Assembly (NCBI GenBank): GCA_965215295.1 | Contig: OZ244045.1 | Coordinates: forward strand, 1,178,001 to 1,242,000 | DNA from: HK1 sp965215295 | Lineage (GTDB): Bacteria; Pseudomonadota; Gammaproteobacteria; HK1 | Length of the DNA: 64,000 nt | Reading direction: 5' to 3' | Shown: in pieces, positions 36,575 through 45,839 of the stretch | How positions within the stretch are numbered: the first letter of the stretch is position 1 | How the letters are laid out: every line of letters begins with the position of its first letter | Translations under genes and position numbers: made by a program | The notes under the pieces: model-generated | Database searches by the model: none | Seen by the model: only the letters and a program-made list of their open reading frames with translations | Told to the model about the DNA's origin: nothing

Positions 36575-39572
36575 GCGCGCGCTCCCCGTCGGGGTCGAAG
36601 AACCGCGGCTCGGTGATGCGCGCGGACAGCACCGTTCGTTCGAGCGGAACCTTGACCGGCTCCCCGTGGCGGCCGCGGCCCCCCTCGACGAGCGCAAGCG
36701 CGATGGACCGTCCCAGATTGGCGCTGAAGTAGCTCGACGTGACGTGGCCGATCATCCGCATCGGGGGTTCGCTCAGGGTCTCCACGATCTGGCCCCCCTC
36801 GGGGAGCACGTCCGCGGGGTTGTCGGTCAGGAGTCCCACGAGCTGCCTGCGGTCCGTTCGCGTGGTGTCCGTGCGGTCGAGCGACCGCTTGCCGATGAAG
36901 TCCTTGTCCCGGCTGACGATCCACTCCATGCCCAGGTCGATGGGGGTCACCGTGCCGTCGGTGTCCTGCCCGGCGATGATGAACCCCCGTTCGGCGCGCA
37001 GGACGTGCATCGCCTCGGTGCCGTACGGCGTGATCCCGTAGCGCTGGCCGCTGTACACCAGCGCCGTCCACAGCGAGAGCCCGTATGCCGCGGGCACGCT
37101 GATCTCGAACGACGACTCCCCGGTGAACGAGACCCGGGCGACGCGGGCCGGGAGCCCCGCGACGTGCCCATCGCGCCAGCTCATGAAGGGGAAGGCGTCC
37201 CGGTCGAGATCGATGTCGGTGGTCAGCTCCGAGAGGAGCCGCCGCGCGAGCGGCCCCGAGAGCGAGGCGGTCGCGAACTGCTCGGTCACCGAGTTGCAGT
37301 ACACCTCCAGCTCCGGCCACTCCGTCTGGAGCCACTCCTCCATCCAGGCCAGCACCCGCGCCGCGTTGCCGCTCGTGGTGTGCACGAGGAAGCGGTCCTC
37401 GCCGAGCCGCAGGGTGACGCCGTCGTCGAAGACCATCCCGTCCTCGGTGCACATCAGGCCGTAGCGGCATCGTCCCGTTGCGAGCCGCTTCCACCTGTTC
37501 GTGTAGATCCGCTCGAGGAATTCGGCCGTGTCCGGGCCCTGGACGTCGATCCTGCCCAGCGTCGACGCATCCAGGACGCCCACCGTACCGCGCGCGGCGA
37601 CACACTCCCGATCGACCGCCTCGCGCATCGACTCGCCGTCGCGGGGGTAGTACCACGGCCGCTGCCACTGCCCGACGGCCTCGAACATCGCGCCCTGCTC
37701 CACGTGCCACCGGTGCATGGGCGTGGTGCGGACCGGGTCGGAGAGCTCGCCGACGTCGCGGCCGGCGAGCGCGCCGAACGTCACCGGGACATAGGGCGGG
37801 CGGAACGTGGTCGTGCCGGTGGCGGCGATGTCGGCGCCGAGGGTTTCGGAGAGGATCGCCAGCGCGTTCACGTTGCTCGTCTTGCCCTGGTCCGTGCCCA
37901 TTCCGGTCGTCGTGTAGCGCTTGAGGTGCTCCACCGAGCGGTAGCCCTCGCGCGCCGCGAGCGCGATGTCGGCCGCGGTGACGTCGTTCTGGAAGTCGAC
38001 GAAGTGCTTGTCGAGCCGGCGGTCGGGATGGCGCGGAGGGATGGTCCAGAGCAGCCGGATCGGCGCCTCCTCCGCGACGTCGACCTTCGGCAGCGGGATG
38101 CCGCCGCGCTTCCGGAACCCGCACGCGGCGGCGGCCGTCTTCCCCGCCTCGCGCCCCTCGGACAACGCGAACGCGAGCGCTCCGGTCCCGTTGCAGCCTC
38201 CGGCCGGGATCTGCGCCTGGCGCGCCTCGCCGGGGACGAACGCTCCCCTGGACCCGTCGAACGCGAGCCGGCCGCCGGACTGGGAGAAGAGGTGGACCGC
38301 CGGGTTCCAGCCACCGGACATGCACACCAGGTCGCACCGGATCTTCCGGTTCCCTCCGGTATAGGCGGAGCCGCCGACGTTCAGCGCCGCGACCGAGACC
38401 CCGGTCACCGCCCGCCTTCCCCGCACGTCGGTGACCGCGTGCCCGGCCAGCAGCTCGACGCCCCGGCGCCGCAGTTGCGCGCGGCGGGCGTTCGACAGCT
38501 CGGACCGGACGTCCACCACCGTCACGCGCAGACCCGCGTCGGCGAGATCGAGCGCGGGGTCGTAGGCGGTGTCGTTGTTGGTGAACACCACCGCGCTGGA
38601 CCCGGGGCGTACCGCATACCGGTTGACGTAGCTCTGGGCGGCCGACGCGAGCATCACGCCCGGACGGTCGTTGTTCCTGAACACGAGCGGGCGTTCGTGC
38701 GCGCCGGTGGCGAGCACCACCTGCTTCGCGCGCACCTTCCACAGGCGCTGGCGGACCCGGCCGCGGCGCTCGCGATGCGCGAGGTGGTCGGTGCGGCGCT
38801 CCAGCACCGTGAGGTAGTTGTGGTCGTAGTATCCGAGGGCGGTGGCCCGCGACAGCATCCGCACCTCCTCCATCGCGGCCAGATCGGCGGTGACGGCCGC
38901 GACCCACTGGTGGGCCGGCGCGTCGTCGATGATCTGGCGGGTGCCGAGCAGGTGCCCGCCCGGCTCGGGGCGCTCGTCGACGACCAGCACCCGCGCGCCG
39001 GTCCGGCCCGCGGCGTACGCCGCCGCCAGGCCGCTCGGACCTGCCCCGACCACCAGCACGTCGCAGTGGGCGTGGGACTTGTCGTAGATGTCCGGGTCCG
39101 GTCCGGTCGGAGCGTGTCCGAGCCCGGCCGCGCGCCGGATGAAGTACTCGTACCTCATCCACCACCGGCCGGGCCACATGAAGGTCTTGTAGTAGAACCC
39201 GGCCGGGATCAGGGCGCCGAGCACCCCGTTGACCGCCCCGACGTCGAACCGGACGTTCGGCCAGCAGTTCTGGCTTGCGGCGGCCAGGCCGTCGTGGAGC
39301 TCCACCTGGGTCGCCCGCGCATTCGGCTCCCCGGTCACCCCGGCGCCGAGCTGGACGAGGGCGTTGGGCTCCTCGACGCCGTCGGCGACCACGCCGCGCG
39401 GACGGTGGTACTTGAAGCTGCGTCCGACGAGGCGCACCCCGTTGGCGAGCAACGCGGAGGCAAGGGTGTCCCCGGCATAGCCGGCATACCGCTCGCCGTC
39501 GAACGAGAAGCCGATCGGGCGGTCGCGGTCGATCCGGCCGCCCGCGGGAAGGCGGAACGCACCCCCCGTCAT
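36567..39572 (-). CDS. soxA: Sarcosine oxidase alpha subunit, cluster 1
   Basis: 1001 residues. The N-terminal ferredoxin-like fold lacks cluster cysteines (DRPIGFSFDGERYAGYAGDT); an NAD-binding Rossmann motif CDVLVVGAGPSGLAAAYAAGR and a second dinucleotide region follow. The C-terminal GcvT-like THF domain spans about 620-1001 (TTTFRPPYVPVTFGALAG, MLDASTLGRIDVQGPD-type VGVLDASTLGRIDVQG, GLMCTEDGMVFDDGVTLRL). The start ATG 39572 overlaps the soxD stop (ATGA). Same length as the cluster 2 paralogue. Electrons from the beta-subunit flavin and formaldehyde-level carbon meet THF here. Confidence 0.92.
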   Translation of the reverse strand: MTGGAFRLPAGGRIDRDRPIGFSFDGERYAGYAGDTLASALLANGVRLVGRSFKYHRPRGVVADGVEEPNALVQLGAGVTGEPNARATQVELHDGLAAASQNCWPNVRFDVGAVNGVLGALIPAGFYYKTFMWPGRWWMRYEYFIRRAAGLGHAPTGPDPDIYDKSHAHCDVLVVGAGPSGLAAAYAAGRTGARVLVVDERPEPGGHLLGTRQIIDDAPAHQWVAAVTADLAAMEEVRMLSRATALGYYDHNYLTVLERRTDHLAHRERRGRVRQRLWKVRAKQVVLATGAHERPLVFRNNDRPGVMLASAAQSYVNRYAVRPGSSAVVFTNNDTAYDPALDLADAGLRVTVVDVRSELSNARRAQLRRRGVELLAGHAVTDVRGRRAVTGVSVAALNVGGSAYTGGNRKIRCDLVCMSGGWNPAVHLFSQSGGRLAFDGSRGAFVPGEARQAQIPAGGCNGTGALAFALSEGREAGKTAAAACGFRKRGGIPLPKVDVAEEAPIRLLWTIPPRHPDRRLDKHFVDFQNDVTAADIALAAREGYRSVEHLKRYTTTGMGTDQGKTSNVNALAILSETLGADIAATGTTTFRPPYVPVTFGALAGRDVGELSDPVRTTPMHRWHVEQGAMFEAVGQWQRPWYYPRDGESMREAVDRECVAARGTVGVLDASTLGRIDVQGPDTAEFLERIYTNRWKRLATGRCRYGLMCTEDGMVFDDGVTLRLGEDRFLVHTTSGNAARVLAWMEEWLQTEWPELEVYCNSVTEQFATASLSGPLARRLLSELTTDIDLDRDAFPFMSWRDGHVAGLPARVARVSFTGESSFEISVPAAYGLSLWTALVYSGQRYGITPYGTEAMHVLRAERGFIIAGQDTDGTVTPIDLGMEWIVSRDKDFIGKRSLDRTDTTRTDRRQLVGLLTDNPADVLPEGGQIVETLSEPPMRMIGHVTSSYFSANLGRSIALALVEGGRGRHGEPVKVPLERTVLSARITEPRFFDPDGERAHG

Positions 39573-39868
39573 GGCCCGCTCTCCGGCGCCGCCGATCCAT
39601 CCGGGGGCGGGTCGCCCATCCGGTAGACCGCGATGATCCGGTGGGTGGCGGTGTCGCGTTCGACGTTGAACCAGCGCCGGCAGCCGGCGTCGTGCACCCA
39701 CCGCTCATGGTGCGCGCCCCTGGGATTGGTCCGCATGAACAGGTAGTCCGCCCACTCGGCGTCCGCCAGCGCCTCCGGTTGCGGCGGACGCACGATGTGC
39801 GCTTCGCCCCCGCACCGGAACTCGCTCTCCTCGCGCGGCCCGCACCATGGGCATTCGATCAGCAGCAC
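39569..39868 (-). CDS. soxD: Sarcosine oxidase delta subunit, cluster 1
   Basis: 99-residue zinc-binding small subunit. The zinc ligands C6, C9, H59 and C63 (CPWCGP ... WVHDAGCRRWFNVERDT) fall at the same positions as described for Corynebacterium SoxD. The start is GTG at 39868 with GGAGGG about 10 bases upstream. It overlaps soxA by 4 bases and follows soxB by 16 bases. Confidence 0.93.
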   Translation of the reverse strand: MLLIECPWCGPREESEFRCGGEAHIVRPPQPEALADAEWADYLFMRTNPRGAHHERWVHDAGCRRWFNVERDTATHRIIAVYRMGDPPPDGSAAPESGP

Positions 39869-39884
39869 CTGAGGTTCCCTCCGC

Positions 39885-41132
39885 TCAGTGCGCGACCGCG
39901 GCCGCGCCGTGCTCGTCGATGAGGGCGCCGCTCGAGAACCGGTCGATGGTGAACGCGGCGTTCAGGGCGTGGGGCGCGTCGTGGGCGATGGTGTGCGCGA
40001 AGACCCATCCCGAGCCGGGGGTCGCCTTGAACCCGCCGGTGCCCCATCCGCAGTTGAAATAGAGGTGTTTCACCGGCGTCTTCGAGATGATCGGGCTCGC
40101 GTCGGGGCAGGTGTCGACGACCCCCGCCCAGTGCCGCAGCATCTTCAGGCGGGAGAAGATCGGGAACAGCTCGACGAGGGCGCCCATCTGATCCTCGATG
40201 ATGGGGAAGCTGCCGCGTTGCGCGTAGGAGTTGTACCCGTCGATCCCGGCGCCGATCACCAGTTCGCCCTTGTCGGACTGGCTGACGTAGACGTGCACCG
40301 CGTTCGACATCACCACCGAATGGTGGATCGGCTTGATGGGCTCGGACACGAGCGCCTGCAGCGGATGGCTCTCGACCGGGAGCCTGAAGCCGGCCATGGC
40401 CGCCAGCACGCTCGCGTGCCCCGCCACCACGACTCCGACCTTGTTCGCCCGGATGTAGCCCCGCGAGGTCTCGACGCCCTCCACCGCCCCGCCGCGTTGC
40501 CGGATCCCGGTGACCTCGCAGTTCTGGATGACGTCGACCCCGCGGGCGTCCGCGCCGCGGGCGAACCCCCACGCCACCGCGTCGTGGCGCGCGACCCCGC
40601 CGCGGCGCTGGAGCGATGCCCCCAGCACCGGGTAGCGCACGTTCGGCGAGGTGTCGAGGATGGGCACCATCGCCTTGATCCGCGCCGGGGTGAGCACCTC
40701 GGAGTCGATGCCGTTCAGCCGGATCGCGTGGACCCGCCGCGCGAGCTCGCGCAGGTCGTGGAGGTTGTGCGCGAGATTGAGCACTCCGCGCTGGCTCAGC
40801 ATGATGTTGAAGTTGAGCTCCCGGCTGAGCCCCTCGTAGAGCTTCAGGGAGTGCTCGTACAGATGGGCGCTCTCGTCCAGAAGGTAGTTCGACCGGATGA
40901 TGGTGGTGTTGCGGCCGGTGTTGCCGCCCCCCAGCCAGCCCTTCTCGAGCACCGCGATGTTCCTGACGCCGTGCAGCTTCGCGAGGTAGTACGCGGTCGC
41001 GAGCCCGTGGCCGCCGCCGCCCACGATGACGACGTCGTAGGACTGCCTGGGCTCGGGGCTGCGCCACGCGGCCGGCCAGTGCTCGTGAGCGCTGAATGCG
41101 TTGCGCGCGAGGGAGAAGATGGAGTATCGCAT
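39885..41132 (-). CDS. soxB: Sarcosine oxidase beta subunit, cluster 1
   Basis: 415-residue flavoprotein carrying the oxidase site. The FAD-binding motif is DVVIVGGGGHGLATAYYLAK, then EKGWLGGGNTGRNTTIIRSNYL. The segment GGVARHDAVAWGFARGAD contains the histidine that carries covalent FMN in this family. The C-terminal GWGTGGFKATPGSGWVFAHTIA closes the FAD site. First gene of the cluster; a TATCCT -10 candidate lies at 41199-41194 on the minus strand. The native substrate may be sarcosine or another N-methylated amino acid. Confidence 0.92.
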   Translation of the reverse strand: MRYSIFSLARNAFSAHEHWPAAWRSPEPRQSYDVVIVGGGGHGLATAYYLAKLHGVRNIAVLEKGWLGGGNTGRNTTIIRSNYLLDESAHLYEHSLKLYEGLSRELNFNIMLSQRGVLNLAHNLHDLRELARRVHAIRLNGIDSEVLTPARIKAMVPILDTSPNVRYPVLGASLQRRGGVARHDAVAWGFARGADARGVDVIQNCEVTGIRQRGGAVEGVETSRGYIRANKVGVVVAGHASVLAAMAGFRLPVESHPLQALVSEPIKPIHHSVVMSNAVHVYVSQSDKGELVIGAGIDGYNSYAQRGSFPIIEDQMGALVELFPIFSRLKMLRHWAGVVDTCPDASPIISKTPVKHLYFNCGWGTGGFKATPGSGWVFAHTIAHDAPHALNAAFTIDRFSSGALIDEHGAAAVAH

Positions 41133-41562
41133 CGTCGAAGCGCTCCGCCTCGGTGGTCCGCCGCCTCTGCCCGCGACGGGGGCGGGCAGTGTAAGGATAC
41201 GGGTACCGGCGTGCTACCGGAAACCGTCCGCCGGTTCCGGCGCGCCGGCCCCGGTACCGGACCCGTCGCGGCCATTGCGCGGAAGACGGCCGCGGCGGTC
41301 AATCGGCCTCCGCCCCTCGCCGCTTGCGAACCGGGGCCCGTCCGGGCGCCGGCAGCGGCCGGGTACCGTGCCCGGATCACCGCCGCGGACCCCCTTGCCG
41401 CCTCGCGGGCAGTGGACCGGAAAACGGGTTTGTCGGGCGCGAGGGTGATGCCGTATCCTCGCCCGCCTTCGGTTCGCGCCACCGCCTCCGCGCGCCGGTT
41501 CTCGACCCCGCCTCGAAGAGCCCGCGGACGCCGCCCGGCGCGATAGCCCTGGGAGCAATGCC
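41133..41562. promoter_or_regulatory. Divergent soxB1/metF promoter region
   Basis: 430 bases without a gene. Toward metF, TTGTCG (41430-41435) and TATCCT (41454-41459) are 18 bases apart. Toward soxB, AGGATA (41194-41199) reads TATCCT on the minus strand. The left part has several GGTACCGG/CTACCGG motifs (41201-41265). No riboswitch fold that I recognise. Confidence 0.45.
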
Positions 41563-42435
41563 GTGAGCGTTCTCGCAACCGCGCTGGATGGTGATGGATT
41601 CGTCGTCACGTGCGAGCTGACGCCCCCGAAGGGTACGTCGCTGGAGCCGCTGCTGGCGCGCGCGCGCATGCTGGGCCGTCACGTCGACGCCTTCAACCTC
41701 ACCGATTCGCACGCCGCCCGGATGGCGATGGCGCCGATGGCGGTCGCCCACGTCCTGCTCGATCACGGGATGGAGCCCATCATGCAGATCACCAGCCGCG
41801 ACCGGAACCGGATCGCGATCCAGGCCGACCTGCTCGGAGCGTGGGCGCTGGGCGTGCGGAACATCGCGTTCATGGGAGGGGACCCGCCCCGGAACGGAGA
41901 CCACCCCGATGCGAAGGGGGTCTTCGACGTGCTGTCCGCCGACGTCATCCGCGCCGCGGCCGGCATGAGCGGCGGAACCGACATGGCCGGCAACGCCCTC
42001 GACGGCTCGCCGGCGTTCTGCATCGGCGCGGTGGTCAATCCCGGCGCGAAGGACCTCGACAGGGAGATCGAGCGGATGGTCGAGAAGCGCGCGGCCGGTG
42101 CGAAGTTCTTCCAGACCCAGGCGGTCTACGATCCGGGGGCGTTCGAACGGTTCGCGACCAGGATCGATTCGCTCGACGTGCGCCTGCTCGCGGGGATCAT
42201 CCCGGTAAAGTCCCCGAAGATGGCGGTGTACATGAACGAGAACGTGCCGGGGATCGAGGTCCCGGAAGCGCTGATCCGCAAGCTCGCGGACTCGACCGAC
42301 CGGGCCGCGACGAGCAGCGAGATGGCGGCGGCGGTCATCTCGGAGATCCGCCCGATGTGCCGGGGCGTGCACGTGATGGCGATCGGGTGGGAAGACAAGG
42401 TGCCGGGCATCCTCGAAGCGGCCGGAGTGCGCTGA
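41563..42435 (+). CDS. metF: Methylenetetrahydrofolate reductase family protein
   Basis: 290-residue TIM-barrel flavoprotein. CELTPPKGTSLEPLL starts the barrel. ITSRDRNRIAIQADLLGAWALGVRNIAFMGGDPP and KRAAGAKFFQTQAVYDP are the folate/FAD-site signatures. It reduces methylene-THF to methyl-THF, feeding methionine synthesis. It is the first gene of the plus-strand series metF-metK-ahcY set between the two sox clusters. Sequence resembles the shorter MetF-like proteins found in demethylation clusters rather than E. coli MetF, so the physiological direction is uncertain. Confidence 0.85.
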   Translation: MSVLATALDGDGFVVTCELTPPKGTSLEPLLARARMLGRHVDAFNLTDSHAARMAMAPMAVAHVLLDHGMEPIMQITSRDRNRIAIQADLLGAWALGVRNIAFMGGDPPRNGDHPDAKGVFDVLSADVIRAAAGMSGGTDMAGNALDGSPAFCIGAVVNPGAKDLDREIERMVEKRAAGAKFFQTQAVYDPGAFERFATRIDSLDVRLLAGIIPVKSPKMAVYMNENVPGIEVPEALIRKLADSTDRAATSSEMAAAVISEIRPMCRGVHVMAIGWEDKVPGILEAAGVR

Positions 42436-42542
42436 GCGGCCGAAGGCGGCGCGAACACCGGTTCCGCATCCCTCCGAGGCACCCCCCGGTCCGCCGCCGC
42501 GGCCGGGACGACCCCTCATTCACGTCGACAGGACATCGAAAC

Positions 42543-43709
42543 ATGGCAAGCCATCTGTTCACGAGCGAGTCGGTCTCCGAAGGCCATCCGGACAAGGTCT
42601 GCGACCGGGTCTCGGATACGGTCGTAGACATGTACCTCGGCGCCGACGCGGACGCGCGCGTCGCGTGCGAGACGCTGTGCACGACGAACCTCGTGGTCGT
42701 CGCGGGAGAGGTGCGGGGTCCCGACTCCATCGGAACGGACGACATCGAGACGGCGGTGCGCGACGTCGTCCGCGACATCGGCTACGAGCAACCCGGCTTC
42801 CACTGGAAGCACACCAGCGTCCAGGTGCACCTGCACAAGCAGTCCGTCGATATCGCCCGGGGTGTCGATGCGGCCGGCAACAAGGACGAGGGGGCAGGCG
42901 ACCAGGGCCTGATGTTCGGGTACGCCTGCCGCGAGACCCCCGTGCTGATGCCGGCGCCCATCCACTTCTCGCACCGGATCCTCAAACGGATGGCCGAGGC
43001 GCGCCGCGCCGGCTCCACCCCCGGCCTCGGCCCGGATTCGAAGAGCCAGGTCACGCTGCGCTACGAGGACGGCGAGCCGGTCGCCGCGGCCTCGGTGGTG
43101 GTCTCCACCCAGCACGATGCGTCGCTCCGGCAGGAGGAGGTGCGCGAGATCGTGCGCCCCTTCGTCGAGGAGGTGCTGCCGGACGGATGGATGTGCCCGG
43201 AGGAGGCGTTCTACGTCAACCCGACGGGCCGGTTCGTCATCGGCGGACCCGACGGCGACTGCGGGCTCACGGGACGGAAGATCATCGTCGACACCTACGG
43301 CGGCGCGGCGCTCCACGGCGGCGGGGCGTTCTCCGGCAAGGACCCGTCCAAGGTCGACCGCTCGGCCGCGTACGCCGCCCGGTACGTGGCGAAGAACGTG
43401 GTTGCCGCCGGACTGGCCGACCGCTGCACCGTCCAGGTCGCATACGCGATCGGGGTGTCGAAGCCGCTGTCGGTCTACGTGAACACCGGCGGCACGGGAA
43501 AGGTCGACGAGTCGAGGCTTGCGAAGGTCCTCCAGGAGCTCGTCGACCTGTCGCCGCGGGGCATCCGCGAACGGCTCGGTCTCGGCCGTCCCATCTACAG
43601 CCGCACCGCCGCATACGGGCACTTCGGGCGCGAACCCGAACCCGACGGGGGCTTCTCCTGGGAGCGCACGGACCTCGTGCCGGCCCTCAGGAGCGAGTTC
43701 GGGGCCTGA
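42543..43709 (+). CDS. metK: S-adenosylmethionine synthase
   Basis: 388 residues. SESVSEGHPDKVCDRVSD (ATP/methionine loop), GAGDQGLMFGYA, TYGGAALHGGGAFSGKDPSKVDRS (phosphate-binding loop) and the late RPIYSRTAAYGHFGR are hallmark sequences. It makes SAM from methionine and ATP. It lies 17 bases upstream of ahcY, so the pair forms and recycles SAM. The 107-base spacer after metF shows no SAM or SAH riboswitch consensus I can recognise. Confidence 0.95.
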   Translation: MASHLFTSESVSEGHPDKVCDRVSDTVVDMYLGADADARVACETLCTTNLVVVAGEVRGPDSIGTDDIETAVRDVVRDIGYEQPGFHWKHTSVQVHLHKQSVDIARGVDAAGNKDEGAGDQGLMFGYACRETPVLMPAPIHFSHRILKRMAEARRAGSTPGLGPDSKSQVTLRYEDGEPVAAASVVVSTQHDASLRQEEVREIVRPFVEEVLPDGWMCPEEAFYVNPTGRFVIGGPDGDCGLTGRKIIVDTYGGAALHGGGAFSGKDPSKVDRSAAYAARYVAKNVVAAGLADRCTVQVAYAIGVSKPLSVYVNTGGTGKVDESRLAKVLQELVDLSPRGIRERLGLGRPIYSRTAAYGHFGREPEPDGGFSWERTDLVPALRSEFGA

Positions 43710-43726
43710 TCGGAGAAGCGCGAGTC

Positions 43727-45022
43727 ATGACCACCCACGAAGACTTCAGGATCAAGGACCCGGCCGGCGCCGAATGGGGCCGGAAGGAGATCGCCATCGC
43801 CGAGACGGAGATGCCCGGCCTGATGGCGTTGCGGGCCGAATACGGCGCGGAGCGCCCGCTCGCCGGAGCGCGCATCGCGGGCTGCCTGCACATGACGATC
43901 CAGACCGCGGTGCTCATCGAGACCCTGACCGCGCTCGGGGCCGAGGTGCGATGGAGCTCGTGCAACATCTTCTCCACCCAGGACCATGCCGCGGCCGCGG
44001 TGGCCGCGGCCGGCATCCCGGTGTTCGCGTGGAAGAACGAGACCGAGGAGGAGTTCTGGTGGTGCATCGATCGCACCGTCGAAGGCCCGGACGGCTGGCG
44101 GCCGAACCTGATCCTCGACGACGGCGGCGACCTGACCGCGGTCATGCACGAGAAGTTCCCGGGCCTGATGGACGGCGTGCGCGGGCTGTCGGAGGAAACC
44201 ACCACCGGCGTGCAGCGCCTCTACGAGATGGAGAAGGCCGGCACCCTCCTAGCCCCGGCCATCAACGTCAACGATTCGGTCACGAAGTCGAAGTTCGACA
44301 ACCTCTACGGATGCCGGGAGAGCCTGGTCGACGGGATCAAGCGGGCGACCGACGTCATGATCGCGGGGAAGGTCGCGGTGGTCTGCGGGTTCGGCGACGT
44401 CGGCAAGGGCTCGGCGGAAAGCCTGCGGAGCCAGGGGGCGCGGGTGGTGGTCACCGAGATCGACCCGATCTGCGCCCTGCAGGCGGCGATGCAGGGCTAC
44501 GAGGTCCGCACCATGGACGAGGTCGCGCCGGCCGGTGACATCTTCGTGACCGCGACCGGCAACGTGGACGTCATCACCATCGACCATCTCCGGCAGATGA
44601 AGGATCGGGCCATCGTCTGCAACATCGGCCACTTCGACTCCGAGATCCAGATCGAGGCGCTGCGCAACTACCGGTGGCACAACGTGAAGCCCCAGGTCGA
44701 CGAGGTGGAACTGCCCGACGGCCGCCGGCTCATCGTTCTCGCGGAGGGCAGGCTCGTCAACCTGGGCTGCGCGACCGGCCATCCGAGTTTCGTGATGAGC
44801 GCATCGTTCACCAACCAGGTGCTCGCCCAGATCGAGCTGTGGCGTCATCCCGAACGCTACGAAAGGAAGGTGTACGTGCTGCCGAAGCACCTCGACGAGA
44901 AGGTCGCGGCGCTGCACCTGGACAAGCTCGGGGTCAGGCTCACCGCGCTGAACGAGAAGCAGGCCCGGTACCTCGGCGTGGACCCGGCCGGGCCGTTCAA
45001 GCCGCGGCACTACCGGTACTGA
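43727..45022 (+). CDS. ahcY: Adenosylhomocysteinase
   Basis: 431-residue NAD-dependent enzyme that splits S-adenosylhomocysteine to homocysteine and adenosine. CLHMTIQTAVLIETL, SSCNIFSTQDHAAAA, DDGGDLT, NDSVTKSKFDNLYGCRESL (catalytic Lys/Asp) and the NAD loop VCGFGDVGKGSAESLR are intact. It ends with the KPRHYRY C-terminus that donates the conserved lysine-tyrosine to the neighbouring subunit. It follows metK by 17 bases and precedes the split nitrile hydratase genes by about 190. Confidence 0.95.
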   Translation: MTTHEDFRIKDPAGAEWGRKEIAIAETEMPGLMALRAEYGAERPLAGARIAGCLHMTIQTAVLIETLTALGAEVRWSSCNIFSTQDHAAAAVAAAGIPVFAWKNETEEEFWWCIDRTVEGPDGWRPNLILDDGGDLTAVMHEKFPGLMDGVRGLSEETTTGVQRLYEMEKAGTLLAPAINVNDSVTKSKFDNLYGCRESLVDGIKRATDVMIAGKVAVVCGFGDVGKGSAESLRSQGARVVVTEIDPICALQAAMQGYEVRTMDEVAPAGDIFVTATGNVDVITIDHLRQMKDRAIVCNIGHFDSEIQIEALRNYRWHNVKPQVDEVELPDGRRLIVLAEGRLVNLGCATGHPSFVMSASFTNQVLAQIELWRHPERYERKVYVLPKHLDEKVAALHLDKLGVRLTALNEKQARYLGVDPAGPFKPRHYRY

Positions 45023-45213
45023 GCCGCGCCGATCGCCACCCGCATCGAATGATCCGGCACGCGCCGGCGTCCGGGCCGGCGGCCGGCGATCCTCGCTCCG
45101 TCCTCCATCGCTCGCGGGCCGAATTCCCGTACCATGTCCCACCGATCCGCCGCCCGTGGCCTCGCGCACCGGCGCCGCGGAGGCACGCGGCGCGAGACCG
45201 GGGAGTATCGGCC

Positions 45214-45534
45214 ATGAACGAAGCACGCCGTCACCACGACATGGGCGGTCTGGAGGCCGGCCCCATCGATCGGGGCGAGCACGACAAGGCGCCGTGGGAG
45301 AAGCGCGTCGACGCGCTCATGGTGCTCCTGGGACAACGGGGAGTCCTCCGCGTGGACGAGCTTCGGCGGGGGATCGAAGAGCTGGGGGCCGACGCCTACG
45401 ACCGCTACGGCTACTACGAGCGGTGGATGGCATCCATGACCAACCTCCTGCTCGAGAAGGAAATCATCGGGGTCGGCGAGCTCGGCGAACGCATGGCCGA
45501 CATCGAGTCCGGCCGCCGGGAGGCGCTCCGATGA
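45214..45534 (+). CDS. NHase beta N-terminal half / thiocyanate hydrolase beta-like
   Basis: 106 residues matching the N-terminal half of nitrile hydratase beta: HDMGGLEAGPI at the start and YGYYERWMASMTNLLLEK, whose arginine (ERW) corresponds to the residue that hydrogen-bonds to the metal claw. In thiocyanate hydrolase and toyocamycin nitrile hydratase the beta chain is split in just this way. Its stop overlaps the next start (ATGA). The order here, N-half, C-half, alpha, is the scnB-scnA-scnC order of Thiobacillus thiocyanate hydrolase. Confidence 0.85.
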   Translation: MNEARRHHDMGGLEAGPIDRGEHDKAPWEKRVDALMVLLGQRGVLRVDELRRGIEELGADAYDRYGYYERWMASMTNLLLEKEIIGVGELGERMADIESGRREALR

Positions 45535-45839
45535 CCGGCGCCGCACCGAAGTTTGCTCCGGGCGCGCACGTGCGGGTCCGCGAACGATTCCCCCCCGGAC
45601 ACGTGCGCACCCCTTGGTACTGCCGCGGGAAGACGGGCGAGGTCGAGCGGGTCTGTGGGCGGTTCCGCAACCCCGAGCAGCTCGCCTACGGCAACCGGGA
45701 AGCGGCGCACGAGGTGCTCTACCGCGTGGGCTTCGCGAGCCGCTCGCTCTGGCCGGACCACGATGGAAGCGCCCGCGACCGCGTGGAGATCGAGATCTAC
45801 GAGCACTGGCTGGAGCCGGTCCCGGGTGACGCGAAATGA
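45531..45839 (+). CDS. NHase beta C-terminal half / thiocyanate hydrolase alpha-like
   Basis: 102 residues equal to the C-terminal SH3-like half of nitrile hydratase beta: FAPGAHVRVRERFPPGHVRTPWYCRGKTGEV, then YRVGFASRSLWP and VEIEIYEHWLEPV. The RTPWYCRGK arginine belongs to the conserved metal-claw contacts. It overlaps both neighbours by ATGA, so three chains are made from one transcript in equal amounts. Confidence 0.85.
   Translation: MTGAAPKFAPGAHVRVRERFPPGHVRTPWYCRGKTGEVERVCGRFRNPEQLAYGNREAAHEVLYRVGFASRSLWPDHDGSARDRVEIEIYEHWLEPVPGDAK

Noticed and set aside
36207..39626. Very long plus-strand open frame opposite soxA
   Set aside because: It is the complement of a strongly conserved gene. 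The product is Arg/Ala/Gly-rich with no motifs. The same applies to long frames opposite the methyltransferase (2363-4591), 5-oxoprolinase (20446-24444) and GcvT-SHMT (61025-63904).
41201..41265. REP-like GGTACCGG motifs in the soxB1/metF spacer
   Set aside because: Similar motifs occur in several spacers, but they are short and expected in GC-rich sequence; no consistent larger unit was seen.
42436..42542. SAM or SAH riboswitch before metK, or between metK and ahcY
   Set aside because: The 107-base spacer has no consensus core I can recognise, and metK-ahcY are only 17 bases apart, too close for a riboswitch.
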